A stretch of DNA of 64,000 nt, from the NCBI GenBank assembly GCA_013397845.1, contig VZTG01005253.1:248001-312000 (forward strand), given 5' to 3'. Source of the DNA: Melanocharis versteri. Taxonomy: Eukaryota; Chordata; Aves; Passeriformes; Melanocharitidae. Under the pieces are notes generated by a model that saw nothing but the letters and a program-made list of their open reading frames with translations, was not told the origin of the DNA and made no database searches. How positions within the stretch are numbered: the stretch's first letter is position 1; each line of letters opens with the position of its first letter. Position numbers and translations under genes: made by a program. Shown here one piece after another: positions 26,101 through 40,500 of the stretch.

Positions 26101-29100
26101 CATCTCATGAGGAGTCACTCCTGCTCCAATGACCCCTCTCCATCCTCCCTGTGTCCTTTTTTCTCCTGTACCCCTCCCACGCCCTTCCTGCCTGCTCTCT
26201 GCCACAGCTGTGCTGCTGTTGGTGTAGTTCCCACAGCCCCAGTGAAGGCTCTTGCAGGCAGCACTCTGATACTGCAAATGTTCAAAACCGTGGCAGCTGT
26301 TATGGTGCCCTTGAACCTCCCCATCACACCTCCCCATCACTCTTGTAGGCACCACAGCTTCAGGGTGCTCATTTTCAGCCTTGCAAACAGTATGGCTTGG
26401 TGAGGCTGGCATTGGAGAGACGTGTGAGTGGAAACTGTAAGCCAGTGCTTGGTTCATCCATCGGGTTAGCAAAAATTGCATGCACAGTGTCATATCGACA
26501 TTGCACATTTAGGGAGTGATTCATTTCTGGGTGCAAGCTCGTGCCACCTCTGCATATTTTCTGAGGAGAAACTTGTTACAGCACTCTCTCAGTACTACTC
26601 ACTGCTCTCAGCTCAACCCTGCTGCCACGAACCCAGGCACACCCAGCCCTCCCCACTTCTGTGTGTAATTTCAGCATCTCATTTCCTAACTGGAAATACT
26701 TTGTACTGTAATGTAAGGAGATGGCAAGCAAGCAAACAAGCGAGAGCACTTCATGTCTTACAATCAAATCCATTTGATTTGAGCAGTATCATGTTTTTCA
26801 CCCATCCAGCTGGACTAAATGAGCCTTTGGAATGAAACAACATACAGCTATACCCTGCTCTTCAATCCATAACCTGCTTTGCAGAGTGCAAGAGAGGCAA
26901 AAACAGACAGGGACACATTATGTCTGAAATGCCTTCTGTTTGCCAGTTAGAAACATCCCAAATCACTGCAAATCTTCAGCCAAAGGGAAATTTTGTTCTG
27001 CTGGTGCCAAGCTTTGCATATCAGAGCCAAGCGCAAATGCTGAGAGCTGATGTGAAATCATGCTAGTCAATGAGGCAGAGCCTGCTTCTTCAAGCAGCAG
27101 TTCCTTTGAATTAAGGGTTATACCTTGGTCAGCACATTGAATTCCCACTGCGGGCTCTGGGATGTCAAGAAGGAGGTCAAACAAGTGCAACATTATTAAT
27201 GACATGTTTTAAGAGCAAACCATTGTCCACTCTGCCTAACTGTGCTTTTGTTCTTTCTCAAACTCCATGCTCATCAGTTACTGAGTGCTGGGGTTTTGCT
27301 GTACTAGTTCTGCTAATCATTATATATTTTATATTGCATTTAGCGTTTAATCAGCCATGAAAGAACCTGGACTTATATCGGATGGGTCACAGGGAATTAG
27401 AACTTCAAGACAAAAAGAGAAATAGATTGAAGTAGAATGGTCAATCTGAAATAGACTTTTTTCCCTAGTGCAAATGAATCTGCAGTCATTTTCAATCGAA
27501 ATAACAAATAAAAAATGAAGTAATGAGTCATTACAGGGACCAGATAATTGTCAGAGCAACATCGGGTTAAATTCAGATTATACTGCAGTAACTGCTCAAA
27601 GGTAGTCTAGTTTAAATAGAAGCAACTGAGTAAGCAATTTCTTTTCCTTTCCACTCCCTTTTGTCCTGCTGCAATGCATATAGTTTTTAGGTACAGGAAT
27701 ATAACATTTATGCTACATTTCTGCGCTTGTATAAGTCTTTACAATCTTACTGATGGCTGCAAATTTGTTAAAGCTGCCCTAAACTCTTCCAATCAAATAT
27801 ACTCAGTTATGTCCCAGGGAATAACTACTGCCTTCCATTGTAAATACTTTCAATCTCATTTCCACAACATTTGAAACCATCAGCTCAGCCTCAGCAAAGA
27901 CAGTCTTAAAAAACCCACTGTGGATGGTTCTCAAGGCAAGAAGCATAATTAAACTTTCTAGTTATTCTCTTAGTCTGTTCCCCAGAAACCCAGTCTTCCA
28001 ACAGCCAGATCATCAGCAGGTGTTGCAAGCAGAAAGCAGTTTTCTTTGTTCCATGCTGGGAAATGCAAGCAGGCACTGATCCCAAACATACTGGACACTT
28101 AGGTCTCCACAGTCCTTGTGTAAATGACACAACACATCAAGGAATATATACTTTAACCGCTGCTTACCCACCTTACAGCTTTTTCAGACATTTTACTTTT
28201 GCTAAGGACAGACGTATAGAAAGCCACAAGGCAGATTAGAAGAAAAGTGAAAAATCAAACAGCCCTAAAATGTTATGCCTGTTAGTAAGGTAGCATGAAT
28301 GCTGTGGAAGATAAAGCTATTTTCATCTGCCCAGCACTGAGCCTGCAACTTGGAACCTGCTGTTCATCCTGGTCTCTGATGTAGAAATCAGGAGCAATAG
28401 TTCTTAAATAAGCTGTTTTGTTAGTAGCAAAATTAATGACACCTGACCCACTGCAGATTTTCGTCTCACAGGTCATGTCCCATTTGGATTCTCTACTTTT
28501 AAACAGTGGTGAGCTGACATTGCAGCCTTTACTACCATGGGGGAGCTAAATTGTAATTCTCCCCTCTACCCACATGTGAATTTTCATGAAACTTGACGGA
28601 ATTGCACACCTTTGAAGTCTCTACCTCCCTCCTGAATTTGCCTGAAATTGGTCAACACATTATAAAAATGGAATGGGGAACAGAAAAAGACAAATATTAC
28701 AGCTTAATAAATCTTATTTCTTTGTGGAACCCAGCTAGAAACAGAAGTTAAAAGCAAGGGAATACTTGCAAATACACTACTGACACTTACAGGTAATGCA
28801 AAAGAAGACTGATAATATGAAGGAGTGATATTATGACTACTTGTAAGTAAAGTAGTTACTTGTCAGTAAAATGCAAGCTAAACCCATCAGTTGCTCCTGT
28901 GAGCTTAACACCACTCTTGATTTATACCAGTGAAAGCTCTGCGTTATGAAATTAACCATATTTCATGATGCTTGGCTAGAATCAATCTACTGTGAAGTGC
29001 CCATTGGACATGCTGTTATTCAACCAAGACTGCTATTTTTTGCAAAGAGAAGAAGGACAGTGTTAAGAATTTCCACAGATTCCTTCATCCTTCTTTGTAC

Positions 29101-29702
29101 ACCTTCCTTTACCCAGATGCCCCAAGAACTTTCTGTGACTTCCTCACATAAATAAAAGCAAAAGATTTGAAAAGCCAAGCTAAGTCTACAAATAAATCAC
29201 ACGGTATCTCAGCTCCTGTCTGACATAGCCAGGCAATCTTGACAGCAAGAGCTGTGGATTTTTTCCTTCTATTTAACACATACAGTTTTAGGAAAGTGTT
29301 CCTGACTTCTTGCGCAGGATGAGATCATCTGCTAGGGTGGAGCTGATCATGCAGCTTGTTGCTGCTCAAACTGGTATATTGTTCTCTCCCCATCCTTCTC
29401 CCAGTTAAATGGTCCTGGCCAAGATCTGGCGCTTAAGTGATTCTGCCCTCGGTCAATTCAACTCACTAAACCAGCAGGAAAGTAAATTCAGTGAAACAAA
29501 GTAAGCTGCTTTTGTTTTGCTTTGTATAAAGGAAGTTACTGGCCCATTCATGCTCCTCTAAAACTTCTCAGAAGTGGTGAAACAAATGACTAACATTTTG
29601 AGGCAGATGAAGCAGTTTTAAGGCAACTGGAAATCCCTGCTTTTCATGGTTAATACAGTCTGATACAAAAAAAATTGAAAAATTAAAAGGGTTGTTACTT
29701 AC

Positions 29703-29765
29703 TATTTGTCTTCTGTTTTCTACCAGGTAGATGCCAACAATCCCTAGGAAAGATCCAAAGCCAAG
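29703..29765 (-). CDS. TMEM255B: TMEM255B coding exon 3 (second membrane segment)
   Basis: This 63-nt exon (21 codons, phase 0 at both ends) reads LGFGSFLGIVGIYLVENRRQI. With the GIV at the end of exon 2 it makes the second predicted membrane helix, a glycine-rich segment. It ends in the polar ENRRQ turn that is characteristic of TMEM255 proteins. The acceptor is TTTGCCTTAG and the donor GTAAGT. Isoleucine at the last position replaces the methionine I recall in mammals, a conservative change. The exon is too short to stand out as a reading frame on its own; it is supported by phase, splice sites and position between exons 2 and 4. Confidence 0.92.
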
Positions 29766-32700
29766 CTAAGGCAAAGAACAAAACCAACAGAAATGCATGA
29801 GGTCAGCTTATCTGGACAACATACAACACATACAGTGATATCTGAGCTAATGCACCACACAGATGGGCTAAATGGGGTGGGTCAAGGGAAAAGGTGGAAG
29901 TTATTGTTGGACATAAATCATACAATGTAATGGGAAATGGCCAGAACTGCAGCTCTCTGATAGTTCAGAGCAAAATTTGTCATGTAGTAAACAGAAGTCC
30001 GTATAGACAAGCTTCTATAACCTGACTACTGTTACCATTGTCATGTATAGTTTTACACACTGTAAAGCAAAAACTAAGTTAAGTAGGAGAAAAAAACCAC
30101 TTACATTTAGTCCACACATCATAATTTTGGAAAATTGCAAAGCTTTAGGAAATTGCGGACAGTTTTTCCCAAAAAATTGATGTGTTCCTGCCATGCAAAT
30201 GACCCAAGTTCAGACCCTTAGAGTTACTCTTGTTTGATTTTAATCATTAGACACTATCACACAACCCAGAAAGACTCCGTGCTAAAACGCTAAAAGGACC
30301 AGCACAGTCAGCTGCATCACCAACAGCCACAGGAGAGAGAGGGGAGGAAGGGACACTGAGGTAAGCTGGCCTTAATGTTCCAGTGTTGCTTCAACATCGG
30401 GATGGTAGGAAAAGCCTCCTCCTTATGATGGGCCCATAAAGGTTTGGAGTGGTAGAAACTCCCTGGATTCACGGTTCCAGCCTCTCTCTGTAATGAGGCC
30501 TCTGAACCTAGCTCAGAGCCTCTCCTCCAAGCACAAATTAAGTTTTTAAGGACTACATGTCCCAGCCAAGGGCTTAAGCAATGCCCTTAAATTCCTTGCT
30601 GTTATGCACAACTACTCACAGCAGAAAGCAAATCCCCTGCAAGCATTTTACTCGCTCAGTATCACAAGAGGAATCCGTCACTCGCTTTCAAGAAAGCGAA
30701 TGTAGGGAAAGGAGATTTGCTCTTGAGTGCTTTGGGAAAATTTATGTGAAAGGGGGGCACAAGGACTAAAAGCAGAGACTTTGAAAGAGTGGGCAAGTGC
30801 ACGCATGCTGAGAGCTAAATAGTAGTGATACTTGGAACTGTGAGCAAGGACACTCTGTTCAGGGGACAGCAACTTTAAATTAAGATAACTACATCAAAAT
30901 GACATCTTATTCCAAGCCCCATTTTTCATTCCAACAGGAACAATCCATAAAGCCTCATTTATGGCTGATGCAGGGAACACAAAATGAGTAATATCCATGT
31001 GAATAAAAAAGAATGACCAAACAGAGACCAATAACAATTAAATCAGAAGGAGCAGAACCATAGAAATCATGATGAAAGCCACAGCATTACTGAGATTGTT
31101 TTAGGGTCATATGAGCTAGTTTTTTGTCTGTTTAGACAACAGGCTGTTTGGGAGCTCTGGGAGTCCAGGCCAGTATGGTGCTGGGACCACTGGACCCGGT
31201 TGAAAGAGTATAAAAATAGCCAACAAAAATAATATAGTAAGTAGTTACAGAGAAGTGACATTAAATATTTAAGTATCAACAGTATTTATAAGGAAATGAG
31301 GCTGAAGCAGTTCCAACTCTGTCTTTGCAGACTGTTCCAAAAACACAGTCCAAACAGATGATCAAGCAGTAATCTACTAAATGCAGACATCTTCCAAAGC
31401 ATAACATTATATTAACTCATCTACACACAGAAATATTTTATGTTCAATTACTTTGGATGCATAAGTTCAGGTAATACCTAGCACTATAAAGATGTATTTA
31501 GAAAAAAGGTTTTTTTAAAACAAATTACAAGTGACCACATATGCAGGGAAATTAAGGCACTTAATTCTTCTTGAAGCCAGTGGGAACTTGGCAGAAGCCA
31601 AAGTGTATTACGGATCTAACCCTGAAGACCTGTTCTACAAATACTTCTAGAAACGAGTGAATCTATGCCACTGGATAGTGTTATTCATCTTTGTAGGTGT
31701 CTTCAAGGCAGGGTTAATTCTGGATGTTTTTTAAGACCAAAATTGCTAACTTAAGGTCAGTGGAGGTTTCATCTCATCAACCAGCTGTGAAATTAATATT
31801 TTACTACTGAAGTCTATGAGAACTAGACCTTATTTTTAATTGAAATTAACACTGTCTGTCCTCATATTCTTGCTTTTATCTGAGCCCAGCATTTAAATAT
31901 GTAGTGACAAATTCACTCCCCTGGCTTTAGGTATCTAAGAGTTTGGTATCAGGGCTATGCCGGTTTTCTAAGCTCCCTCTACTGTCAGCAGAGAAGATAA
32001 GCACATTTTGAGAGCTATTCAGTACATTCTGAAAGAGGTGATGGTGAGAGGGGATTCTGCCCCTCTACTCTGCTCTGGTGAGACCCCATCTGGAGTGCTG
32101 CCTCCAGCGGGGCCTCCAGCACAGGAAGGACATGAATATGCTGGAGTGAGTACAGAGCAGGGCCACAAAGATGATCAGAGGGCTGGAGCACCTCTCCTGT
32201 GAGGGCAGGCTGAGAGTTTGGGTTGTTCAGCCCGGAGAAGAGAAGGCTCCGAGGAGACTTAATTACTGCCTTCCAATTCCTAGAGGTGCCTTACAAGAAA
32301 AGATGAAGAGATAAGAGAGGTAGAAGGTAGGTTTAGATTAGATATTAGGAAGAAATTCTTTACTGTGGAGGTGGTGGAACTGGAATAGGTTGCCCACAGA
32401 AGCTGTGTACAAGACCAGGTTGGATGGGGCTTTGAGAATTTGGTCTAGTGGAACATGTCCTTGTCCATGGCAGGGGAGTTGAGATGAACTTTAAAGTCCC
32501 CTCCATCCCAAACCATTCTATGATTCTATGATAGTCCATCTGCCAATGCTGCACTGGAAACAGTCACCTCTGGCAGTGAGGCAGAAACACAACAGTGCTG
32601 TCAGACACCTCTGATCCGGCTGTTGGCAAGATACCATGTAAGATTTGCACAGCACTTTCAGTTCTTGCTAAATGTTTGTGATATTTAATATCTTGATGAC

Positions 32701-34372
32701 ATTTACATTGACAATTACCTATCACTCTTTCTCAGTTACTTCAATAATCCATCTTGTGTGCACAAAAAGAATTCCAAATTTTATGAAAATTATTTGGCTC
32801 CAATAATATTTTGAAAGGGAAAATTATTAATAAAAGGTTTTGTTTTCAAAGTATTCTAATAAATTCTTGCTTTTCTATCTGGTTATTAATGAAAACAAGA
32901 CTTTCAAAAAATATTTTAGCAGGTGATATTTTTCAGATGAGTGAATAGACATTGTGTTGTTCCTACAAGAAACTAAATGCTGAAATAACCTGTTTTGTGC
33001 ACACGGATTTATTACTTATTACACTTGTTAAAGACAGCAGTTTAAAAATGAAACTTCTTTCTAGGGATGAATGTGGATACTGTGGTCTTACAAAAGATTT
33101 TATGTCAAATTTCAGAAGAAGAAGAGAACTTTATCAGTATTAATCTATCTATTTTAGGTTAATGAAATGGAAAATCATTCTTTTAAGGTCTTATTCTTGG
33201 AACTGCTTTTTGTTCTATTTTTAAAACACCACTCCTTATAGATCATTATCCTAAAATTATCTTTCTGAAAGTCCTGTTCTCAACATAACACTAAGATGTA
33301 TGAGGACTTGTTTAGGAAGAACGGTTCTAACTCACAAATTATTAATGGTGTATGCACGGTATTAGAAGATGCATATTCCTCTTCTCGGGGCATTTCATTC
33401 CATAGAGAGCAAAAAATTGTGGTACCTTACAACATACTTGGGCAGTAGTGGAGCCACACACCTAAATAGTGTCTAACTCTAAACATGTGAGTTTCTTTTT
33501 TCACCTTGCACCTTCTACCTCCCCTTGGCTGACTCAGCCCTTCTCTATTTGCTGCCCATACTCCTCGTATTTAAAACTCAGCCCAGGTATTTAATTTTTT
33601 TTTTTTTTCACTCCAGGCATTTCCACACTTTGGGATATAACCGATCCCTACTCCTGAGATCAGAAAGGGCCTGGAGGTTGAACCAGCAAGGGGCTGGCAG
33701 GGCTACTCCTCCCCAGACATCACAGAGGCACCACAGGGCAAAGCAGGCGGAGCTTGAACCTTGTGCCCACTGCAGGGACATTTTTAAGCAGTCTGTTTTC
33801 AAGGCAAAACCAAGACTAAGGAATTTGGAAACAGAATCTTGTATGAGAGAACTGGCAGCAAGCCTGCACAAAAGGATGTTACGGAGAAGCCTCCACATGT
33901 CCACTTGCAGGGCTTTCCCTGCCATGGGCACAGCAGAATCCCTGGCACACGGACACAAGGGCGGAGTGGCTCTTCCTGCCATCAAAGCAGTGAATTTCTG
34001 AAAGGTTGTTCAAATCTATCCCATGCCTACTGTCCAGTCACAAAGACACCACCTTTAATGGAGACCAGCAGGAGTTTAGCACAGGTTTTCACACAGTTCC
34101 CTGAGCCCAGCAAAGTGCAGTGCAGTGCAACCTTGACCTCCTTCTGCCCCTTACAGCCTCCCCTTCGGGGCACTTCAGAAAAATAGTTTACCTCTCTGCC
34201 TTACAACACACTACTAGAACTAGATCAAAACAAAGCAGCATCTCTCTCCTGTGAAATGCAACAGGACCAATTACCTTTTTTCTTTTTTTTCAAACTATCA
34301 GAGCTTCCCATTTACAGCTGACGATAATTTCTTTGGATGTACCTAATATTCTAAAATGGGGTTTTTACTTAC
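29766..34372 (-). other. TMEM255B intron 2
   Basis: A 4.6 kb intron between exons 2 and 3, with GTAAGT donor and CTTAG acceptor on the minus strand. One plus-strand CR1 3' fragment occupies 32045-32532. The remainder shows no gene, RNA or other repeat that I can name. Confidence 0.9.
32045..32532 (+). mobile_element. CR1 LINE 3' fragment
   Basis: Plus-oriented CR1 beginning in the last codons of ORF2 and the 3' UTR: TCTGCCCCTCTACTCTGCTC, ATCTGGAGTGCTGCCTCC, GGGCCACAAAGATGATCAG, ATTAGGAAGAAATTCTTTAC, GGTTGGATGGGGCTTTGAG and terminal CATTCTATGATTCTATGAT. It lies in TMEM255B intron 2, antisense to the gene. Small reading frames in it are remnants. Confidence 0.95.
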
Positions 34373-34515
34373 AACAATGCCTGGGTAGTAGCCTCCCACA
34401 GTAACATTTTCTGTTCGTGTGGTAGCTGCCAGACCTATGGTCAGTATGAAGAAAGACACCACCAGCAGTGCAACTGTGAACCAAAGTGAAGTCTTCTTCC
34501 TTTTTGCAAACTGTC
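34373..34515 (-). CDS. TMEM255B: TMEM255B coding exon 2 (first membrane segment and loop)
   Basis: The exon reads QFAKRKKTSLWF, then a hydrophobic run of about 20 residues (TVALLVVSFFILTIGLAA) forming the first predicted membrane helix. The loop TTRTENVTVGGYYPGIV follows. The lysine/arginine cluster just before the helix predicts a cytoplasmic N-terminus by the positive-inside rule. The NVT in the loop is an N-glycosylation sequon and belongs to the most conserved part of the family. The acceptor is very clear on the minus strand: a long T/C tract followed by CTACAG. The donor is GTAAGT. The exon enters with two bases of a split glycine codon and ends on a codon boundary. This is one of the two exons that identify the gene. 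Confidence 0.93.
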
Positions 34516-37500
34516 CTGTAGGGAGTGGGGGGGAGGGAAAAAAAAAAAGAGCTTTTCATTGCAGTCATGGCAGAACAAACACGAAACGATGGAAGATTTT
34601 CTTTTGTTAATCTTTTCTGTTGATAACCCTCTGTTGTTCTCCCACTAAGGAAAATTGCTGCCAGACAGCAGAAGGAATTAAAACCCATAGAGTTAACTAG
34701 AATATAGCTTAATGCACACACATTGGGTACAAGCTTGAGAAGAGTTTTTATTAAACTGAACTGTAAGTCAGTGACAATGATAATTATGCCTTGTCTTCAG
34801 TAACATTTATAATTGTTGTTCACATTGGTGAGTCAGATCCTGCAGGCCTTAAATTCTTACCTGTGTGAAGTGCCAATTTGACTCTATCTGGCCTGAACAT
34901 AAAAATGAGTATTTTAAAGAAGATAGCAGGCGCTCTGCATGCTATCATGAAAATGAATGTGCTCTTCATATTTACTGGGGTAAGCAATCTGTATCCTTGA
35001 AGCAAAGCTGTAATAGAGTTTATCAGGCAATGATACATGAGACTTCTCTAACAGTGGCTGCTCAGTGAAATCCATTCAGTCTCACTGGGATTTGGATCCA
35101 GACACCCCAAAGTGAAGACCAGCACGCTCTCCTCCAGCCTGCAGCCTCCTCCAAAGCACTTAACCTTGTTACCCAGAGGCAGATCTGAGCTGCAGCCAGA
35201 GGTTACTCACACCAGGGCCCCAGCCCATCGCACAGACTAATGTAAGACCAGTTTTAAAAAGCCATTAATACGTGACTCTAACTAACAAAAGACACTCAAG
35301 TGAATCAAACTGTGGTCTCCATTTGTGATGTTCTCACTTTGAAAGGCAAGGCAGGAGCGTGCAGGATCACCCTGTAGCACTGGGCCATGCCATGCCATGG
35401 TCATACACTGCACCTGGGCAGGATGGAGCTCCTGAGAGAGCACAGCCTGGCCACGGCAGGGTCAGTGCCTCTCCCTCTGCGGCCTCACGAAGCTGCCTGA
35501 CTGCCCAGCCTCGGGACAAGGCACAGACTGTGATGTTGCTCTGAAGACTGGAGGCAGCAGCCCTCAGCAGGAAGGAGGAGGTGGAGGGGAAGGCAGGCTG
35601 GCTGTGGGTCAGGCTCTGTGGGCACAGCTGGAAGCAAAAGCAGGGGAAATGCAGGGAAGACAAAACGCAAGCAGAAGCCATTTGCGATGAGTCACTTGAG
35701 TTTTGTGGCCATTTTAAAGTCATGTAACTTAGTTAAATGTCTATAGTTCAAAAGCCAGACTAGATCAGTGATGTTTGCAAACCAAGTCAAATAATTCCAA
35801 TCAGTAAAAAAATGAATTTATAATAACAAGCTGTGTTTGCTGACATTTCCACAGTAGAACAACCAGTCAAAATGATTCCAGTCTTTTAGTATGAAATACA
35901 AGCAACTTTTCTGAAGACAAATACCATCTATTGAGCTTACACAACTCTCTTTCACCTGCATGTACAAAGTCTTCCTGCTAAAGATCAAGAAATAATTCCT
36001 AAGACTCTCCAAACACCTCTTCTCCAGCCTATGTCTCTGCTGTCTTCCTCTGGCAATTCCCTTTTAATCCATGGAGGGACACTGGGTACATGGAAGTCAA
36101 GAGGTTCTTCACTAGCAATCAGCTTTTCACCAAGCTTGTGGGGTTAAAGACAGTTCTTTCAGTGAAGCCAGTTCACATGTCCACAATTCAGCTGTCATTC
36201 CTATAAACTAAAATGATTCATTCAATACATCTACCAGATTGTAAATAATATTTGCCCTTATCATACTTTATAATTTTCAAAAAGTCATGGAGATTAAGGA
36301 ATCCCCAATAACTGAAGAAAGGCAAATGCTCCACCTGTTCTTAAAAAGGCTAAAATTAAGATTCAGGGAATTACAAACCAACCAAGCTCACTGTGGTTCC
36401 TGGGATGCTGGGACCAAAAAGGTGGAGTAAGTCCTCTTGTCAGACATTTCTGGGCACAGAGGGAGGAGGTGATTGGCAATGATCAACATGGATTTACCAG
36501 AGCCAAGTCATGTCTGACCAGCCCAGGTGCCTGCTATGGCAAAAAGACTGGACTTGAGGAGCTGTGGATGTCCTTTGCCTTAATTCTAGCAAGGTTTTTC
36601 ACATGATGCCAAGTCCTGAGCAAAGGAGCAATGCCTTGCAATGATACAGGTAAGGGACTGCCAGGCTGCAAAGCTGCTCTGCTGGAAAGGACCTGGGAGT
36701 ATTGGTAGCTGATGAGCTGAATATGAACCACCAGTGTGCCCTAGCAATAGAATCCTGGGCTGTACTGACAGGAGCAGCATTAGTAGATCAGAGGAGCAAT
36801 TACACCTATCTATTCAGCACTTTCTAGACCACATAATATTACATGCCATTTCAGGCCTTCCGTATAGGGAAATACATAAATTAACTGCATTGAATTCAAC
36901 AGAGGACAGCAAAGGAACTCAGGGGCTGGTACTCTCTGTATGAGAAGAGGCTGAGGGAACAGGGCTTGCTCAGCCTGTAGATGAGATGACTTTTGGCAGG
37001 GCTAGTTGCAGTCTTCCAATTCCTTTGAGTTGTTGTCAAGAGAACAGACCCAGGCTTTTCATAATGGTGCACAGCAGGAGGAGAAAAGACAGCAGACAAA
37101 CTGAAATACAAAAAAGTGTTTCAGACTGGTTATAAGGAGAAAAAAATTCGACGTTAGGTTTGGTTTTATGATAGTCAAGACAGCTAGACTAAAAGTGCCT
37201 TGGGTGTGCGTGCTCATATCCACTGATATGGAACTGCAGCTGCAATGTAGACGTACTCTAAAGGGACATAGGAACACAGACATTCCCAAAGCCAGTGGGG
37301 CGGATGCTCCTCAGCCAAGTCTTTTTGAAACCCCTGAACAGTGCCTGAGGAGCCAAGCCCTCACATTTTCCTCAGAGTAGCGCCTGTACTGGCAAAGGTT
37401 GATCAGATTGCGTGGAGATAAACTATGGGTCCAACCCGCCCTCCTGAGCTCTGGTTATGAATAATGAAAGACATGAGCTTGAGTGCCCAGACTGAGTTTG

Positions 37501-40500
37501 CTGGAAAGTGTCTTAGGAAAAGCATGCTCTTACTTGTAATTGGAGTAAATCTGCCGTGGATTTAGTGAGACAGAACAGAAAAGGATGTCATTATTTGTAG
37601 GGGCATTTTTTGGTCTGAACTACATTTTGACTTCAAAATTTACACATGCCAGAAGGCATTTATGTATGCAATACCCTTCAACCGTCACACGCAGTGATCT
37701 TCTATGACCTGCATCTCAAAATAGAGGCAAATACCCAATCATATCTCCCCTTTTTCATAGTCCAGTTTGGAAACTCTGGTAAGTATATGTCATTAGCTAT
37801 GAACTCCACCCTTAGGAGAGATGACTTACGTGCAGGAGCACAGAAAGGGCCTTTCTGGAAAAGAGGCTGGTGCATGCAAGGACTTCTCAAAGATTCCCGC
37901 ATGCTGAGAGTAGATGGGTAGGAATCAAGTCTAAATTGGTTTTTGTCATGGCTGTTTGGCTTTCCTTAGTCACAACAATAAAAATCTTTGCTCTATCAAA
38001 ATATGTGTAATTACATGCATATAAGCCACCAGCATACCAGGAGGCCTATGTAATATTTGTAAAGCAGCACAATATCTTCAGAAGCTACAGCTGCAAAGGG
38101 TTCCTACTACTGGCTTCCTTTTACAATTTCAGTCATGTTGGGTCCCAAGATTTCTCAAGCCTTTGTTTACTGCTGTTTGTAGCAGTTGCCATGCAGTTTA
38201 CTTGGATCTGTTTTTAATGTACCTGCCAGCCAAAACCCAATGCCAGACTCAGAAGCCCTGTCTCCAGCTCAGGCAGTGTGCCTGGCCCAGCTTTCTTCCC
38301 TGACACTCACTGTGGCAAGGCTTGGACCGAAGGCTGGCCATATACAAGAACAGCAGTTAAATTAAGAGCAGAGGAAACACTGCAGTCAATATTTGTAGGC
38401 TGCATTTTCTTTCAACATCGATGTTCCTGGAGTGCAGGAAACAGTTAATGGAGGCTATTAGCTTTCCAATTTTTTAGCACTGAAGTAACTCTCAGAATAA
38501 TTTTGACATTTACTACCTTCAACTTCTTTAACAATTATTTGATATGACTATTATTAAACTGCTAGTCTGGACTTTAATGCAATTTAGTTATAACTTAAAA
38601 TTCTTATATTTAGCATACCAAAAACCAAGCTTGTAGGAAGAAACCTTGTCATATCCTTATTAGCATTAGCTTGAGGCTAGGGTCAATAGAGGGTGTGAAT
38701 ATGTTATTAACATCTATTGGCAATACTCTTCAGCACTTTTGGACAGTGAAGTATTAACTGAGTCTTGGACCCCGAGTTTTTTGCAGTATTAAGTGCAGCA
38801 ATAGGCACTACAGATAAATTAGAGAGGTAACAGAGCTTCCACATGACTGGCTTGCACTCTGCCTGGCACAGACCTAAATTGTGCACAAAAAGGAACAGTC
38901 ACAGAAACACTCTCTGCTTTGCTCACCATACATCTGTCAGGAAAAGTATCTGCTTGAGCCCTGCTCCCACAACAGAAGGAGAGAAAACACCACCAGGGCA
39001 AGGAGGAGAGACACCAGACAGAGAAAGGCCCATGAGGAGAGAAATTGAGATCACCCTCCAGGGAGCAAAAAGAAAAAGTGCCTGATGAAGACCACACTCT
39101 GCTGCACTCAGAAAAAACTTCTGTCTGTTCATCAGCTGCAGAAAACAAGATTGTATTTACAATGCTCTGCTTGCAATGGGTGGGGGTTAAATTAAATTTG
39201 CAGGAAGACTATGGAAAAATGAATGGTTTTGTGAGGAGGGTATAGATGAGATTGCAAAGTGGTGGGTCTAATGATGAATAGTAGGGTCTGGATTTGAACA
39301 AAGCAAAGAGAGAGTTTAAAAGGAGAATGAACTAATTAATGATTAAACATGTCCATGGCACAGAATGTGTCCACAGGCCAAGGGAAAGAAAGAATAGAAA
39401 GAAACCTGCATATGACCTGCAACTGAAATAAAAAAGGTCTACATTTAGACCAAGGAAACTATACTTTGCTAACTTCACTACTTCTTTTAAAATCTATCTT
39501 CAGACGTCATAAAGTCTGTTAAAAAGTGTGGCATGATTTTTGGTGAGGAAAAAAGTCACTGCAGGATGTAGAAGTTAGCTGGGATTACAATCACATTTGC
39601 TGAATATTAGCACTACGTAATTCCATACCTTCTTCTTTGATCTAGTTATGGTGATCAAAATGGAAACACTTATTTCAAATAATGCCCCAGCCCAATGTTT
39701 ATTAGCATCTTACTATGAGAAAAAGAAGGAAACTTTTGTAACAGGAAAAAAATAGTGCATTTTTATTATGTAATGAATACTACTAAAATTTGTGACATGT
39801 TTCAAAGAGTGGCATTAAGCACACAGAATAAGATAATTTAAGTGGAAATTCACCATAGACAGACCTTAGTATCAAAGGTATCCACTGTTTTGCTGCTACT
39901 GAGAAATTTTTTAGGAGATCTTTAGACCTAAATTACAAATTTTTAATTACTGCAATGCTCACTTCAGTGCCATATCTCTCTCAACTACAGTTTTGTGTAT
40001 TTTAAAAACTGTTTCATGCCAGTGAAATTGAATTAATTCTACATTGCCTCTCAAAATTAAATGTGACCGATTGAGATGCTTAAAAGAGATACTCACACCT
40101 GCTCTTGGTGATTACTTTCCCTTTTCTGATTAAATGCTTGACTTGTCCAGAGTGCTGAACTAATTAAACCAGATGCAACAGCATTCATTTGAAGCCACAA
40201 GACAGCAGCTTTTATCAGGCCCATCTCTTACCTTTATTATTAATTTGAGTAAGATTCTACGAGTGCGTTATATATTCAAGACCATGGGAAACAGTTTACA
40301 ATTCTACTACAAAATATCCATACTGAACAAAATGAAAAAACAATCCCACAAGCTCTGTAGTGTGGCTATAGTAAGTGATACCATGCAGCATCACTATGAC
40401 CTCATTGTTTTGGCAGCAATTGTTTCACCAATAAATAATTTAATGAGCAGCTAATCACTAGTTTAAAGCTGGCATACAGATTCTTCTTTTTCTGATGACT

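Larger units (their letters stand above)
12737..29702 (-). other. TMEM255B intron 3
   Basis: A 17 kb intron bounded by the exon 3 donor GTAAGT and the exon 4 acceptor. It contains one CR1 fragment (18322-18638), a short repeated block around a single-N gap (23018-23180) and a splice-flanked 59-bp cryptic exon candidate (24951-25009). Most of the rest is AT-rich unique-looking DNA with only chance reading frames. A slightly more GC-rich block at about 16430-16930 carries overlapping frames on both strands, with no recognisable protein. Confidence 0.85.
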
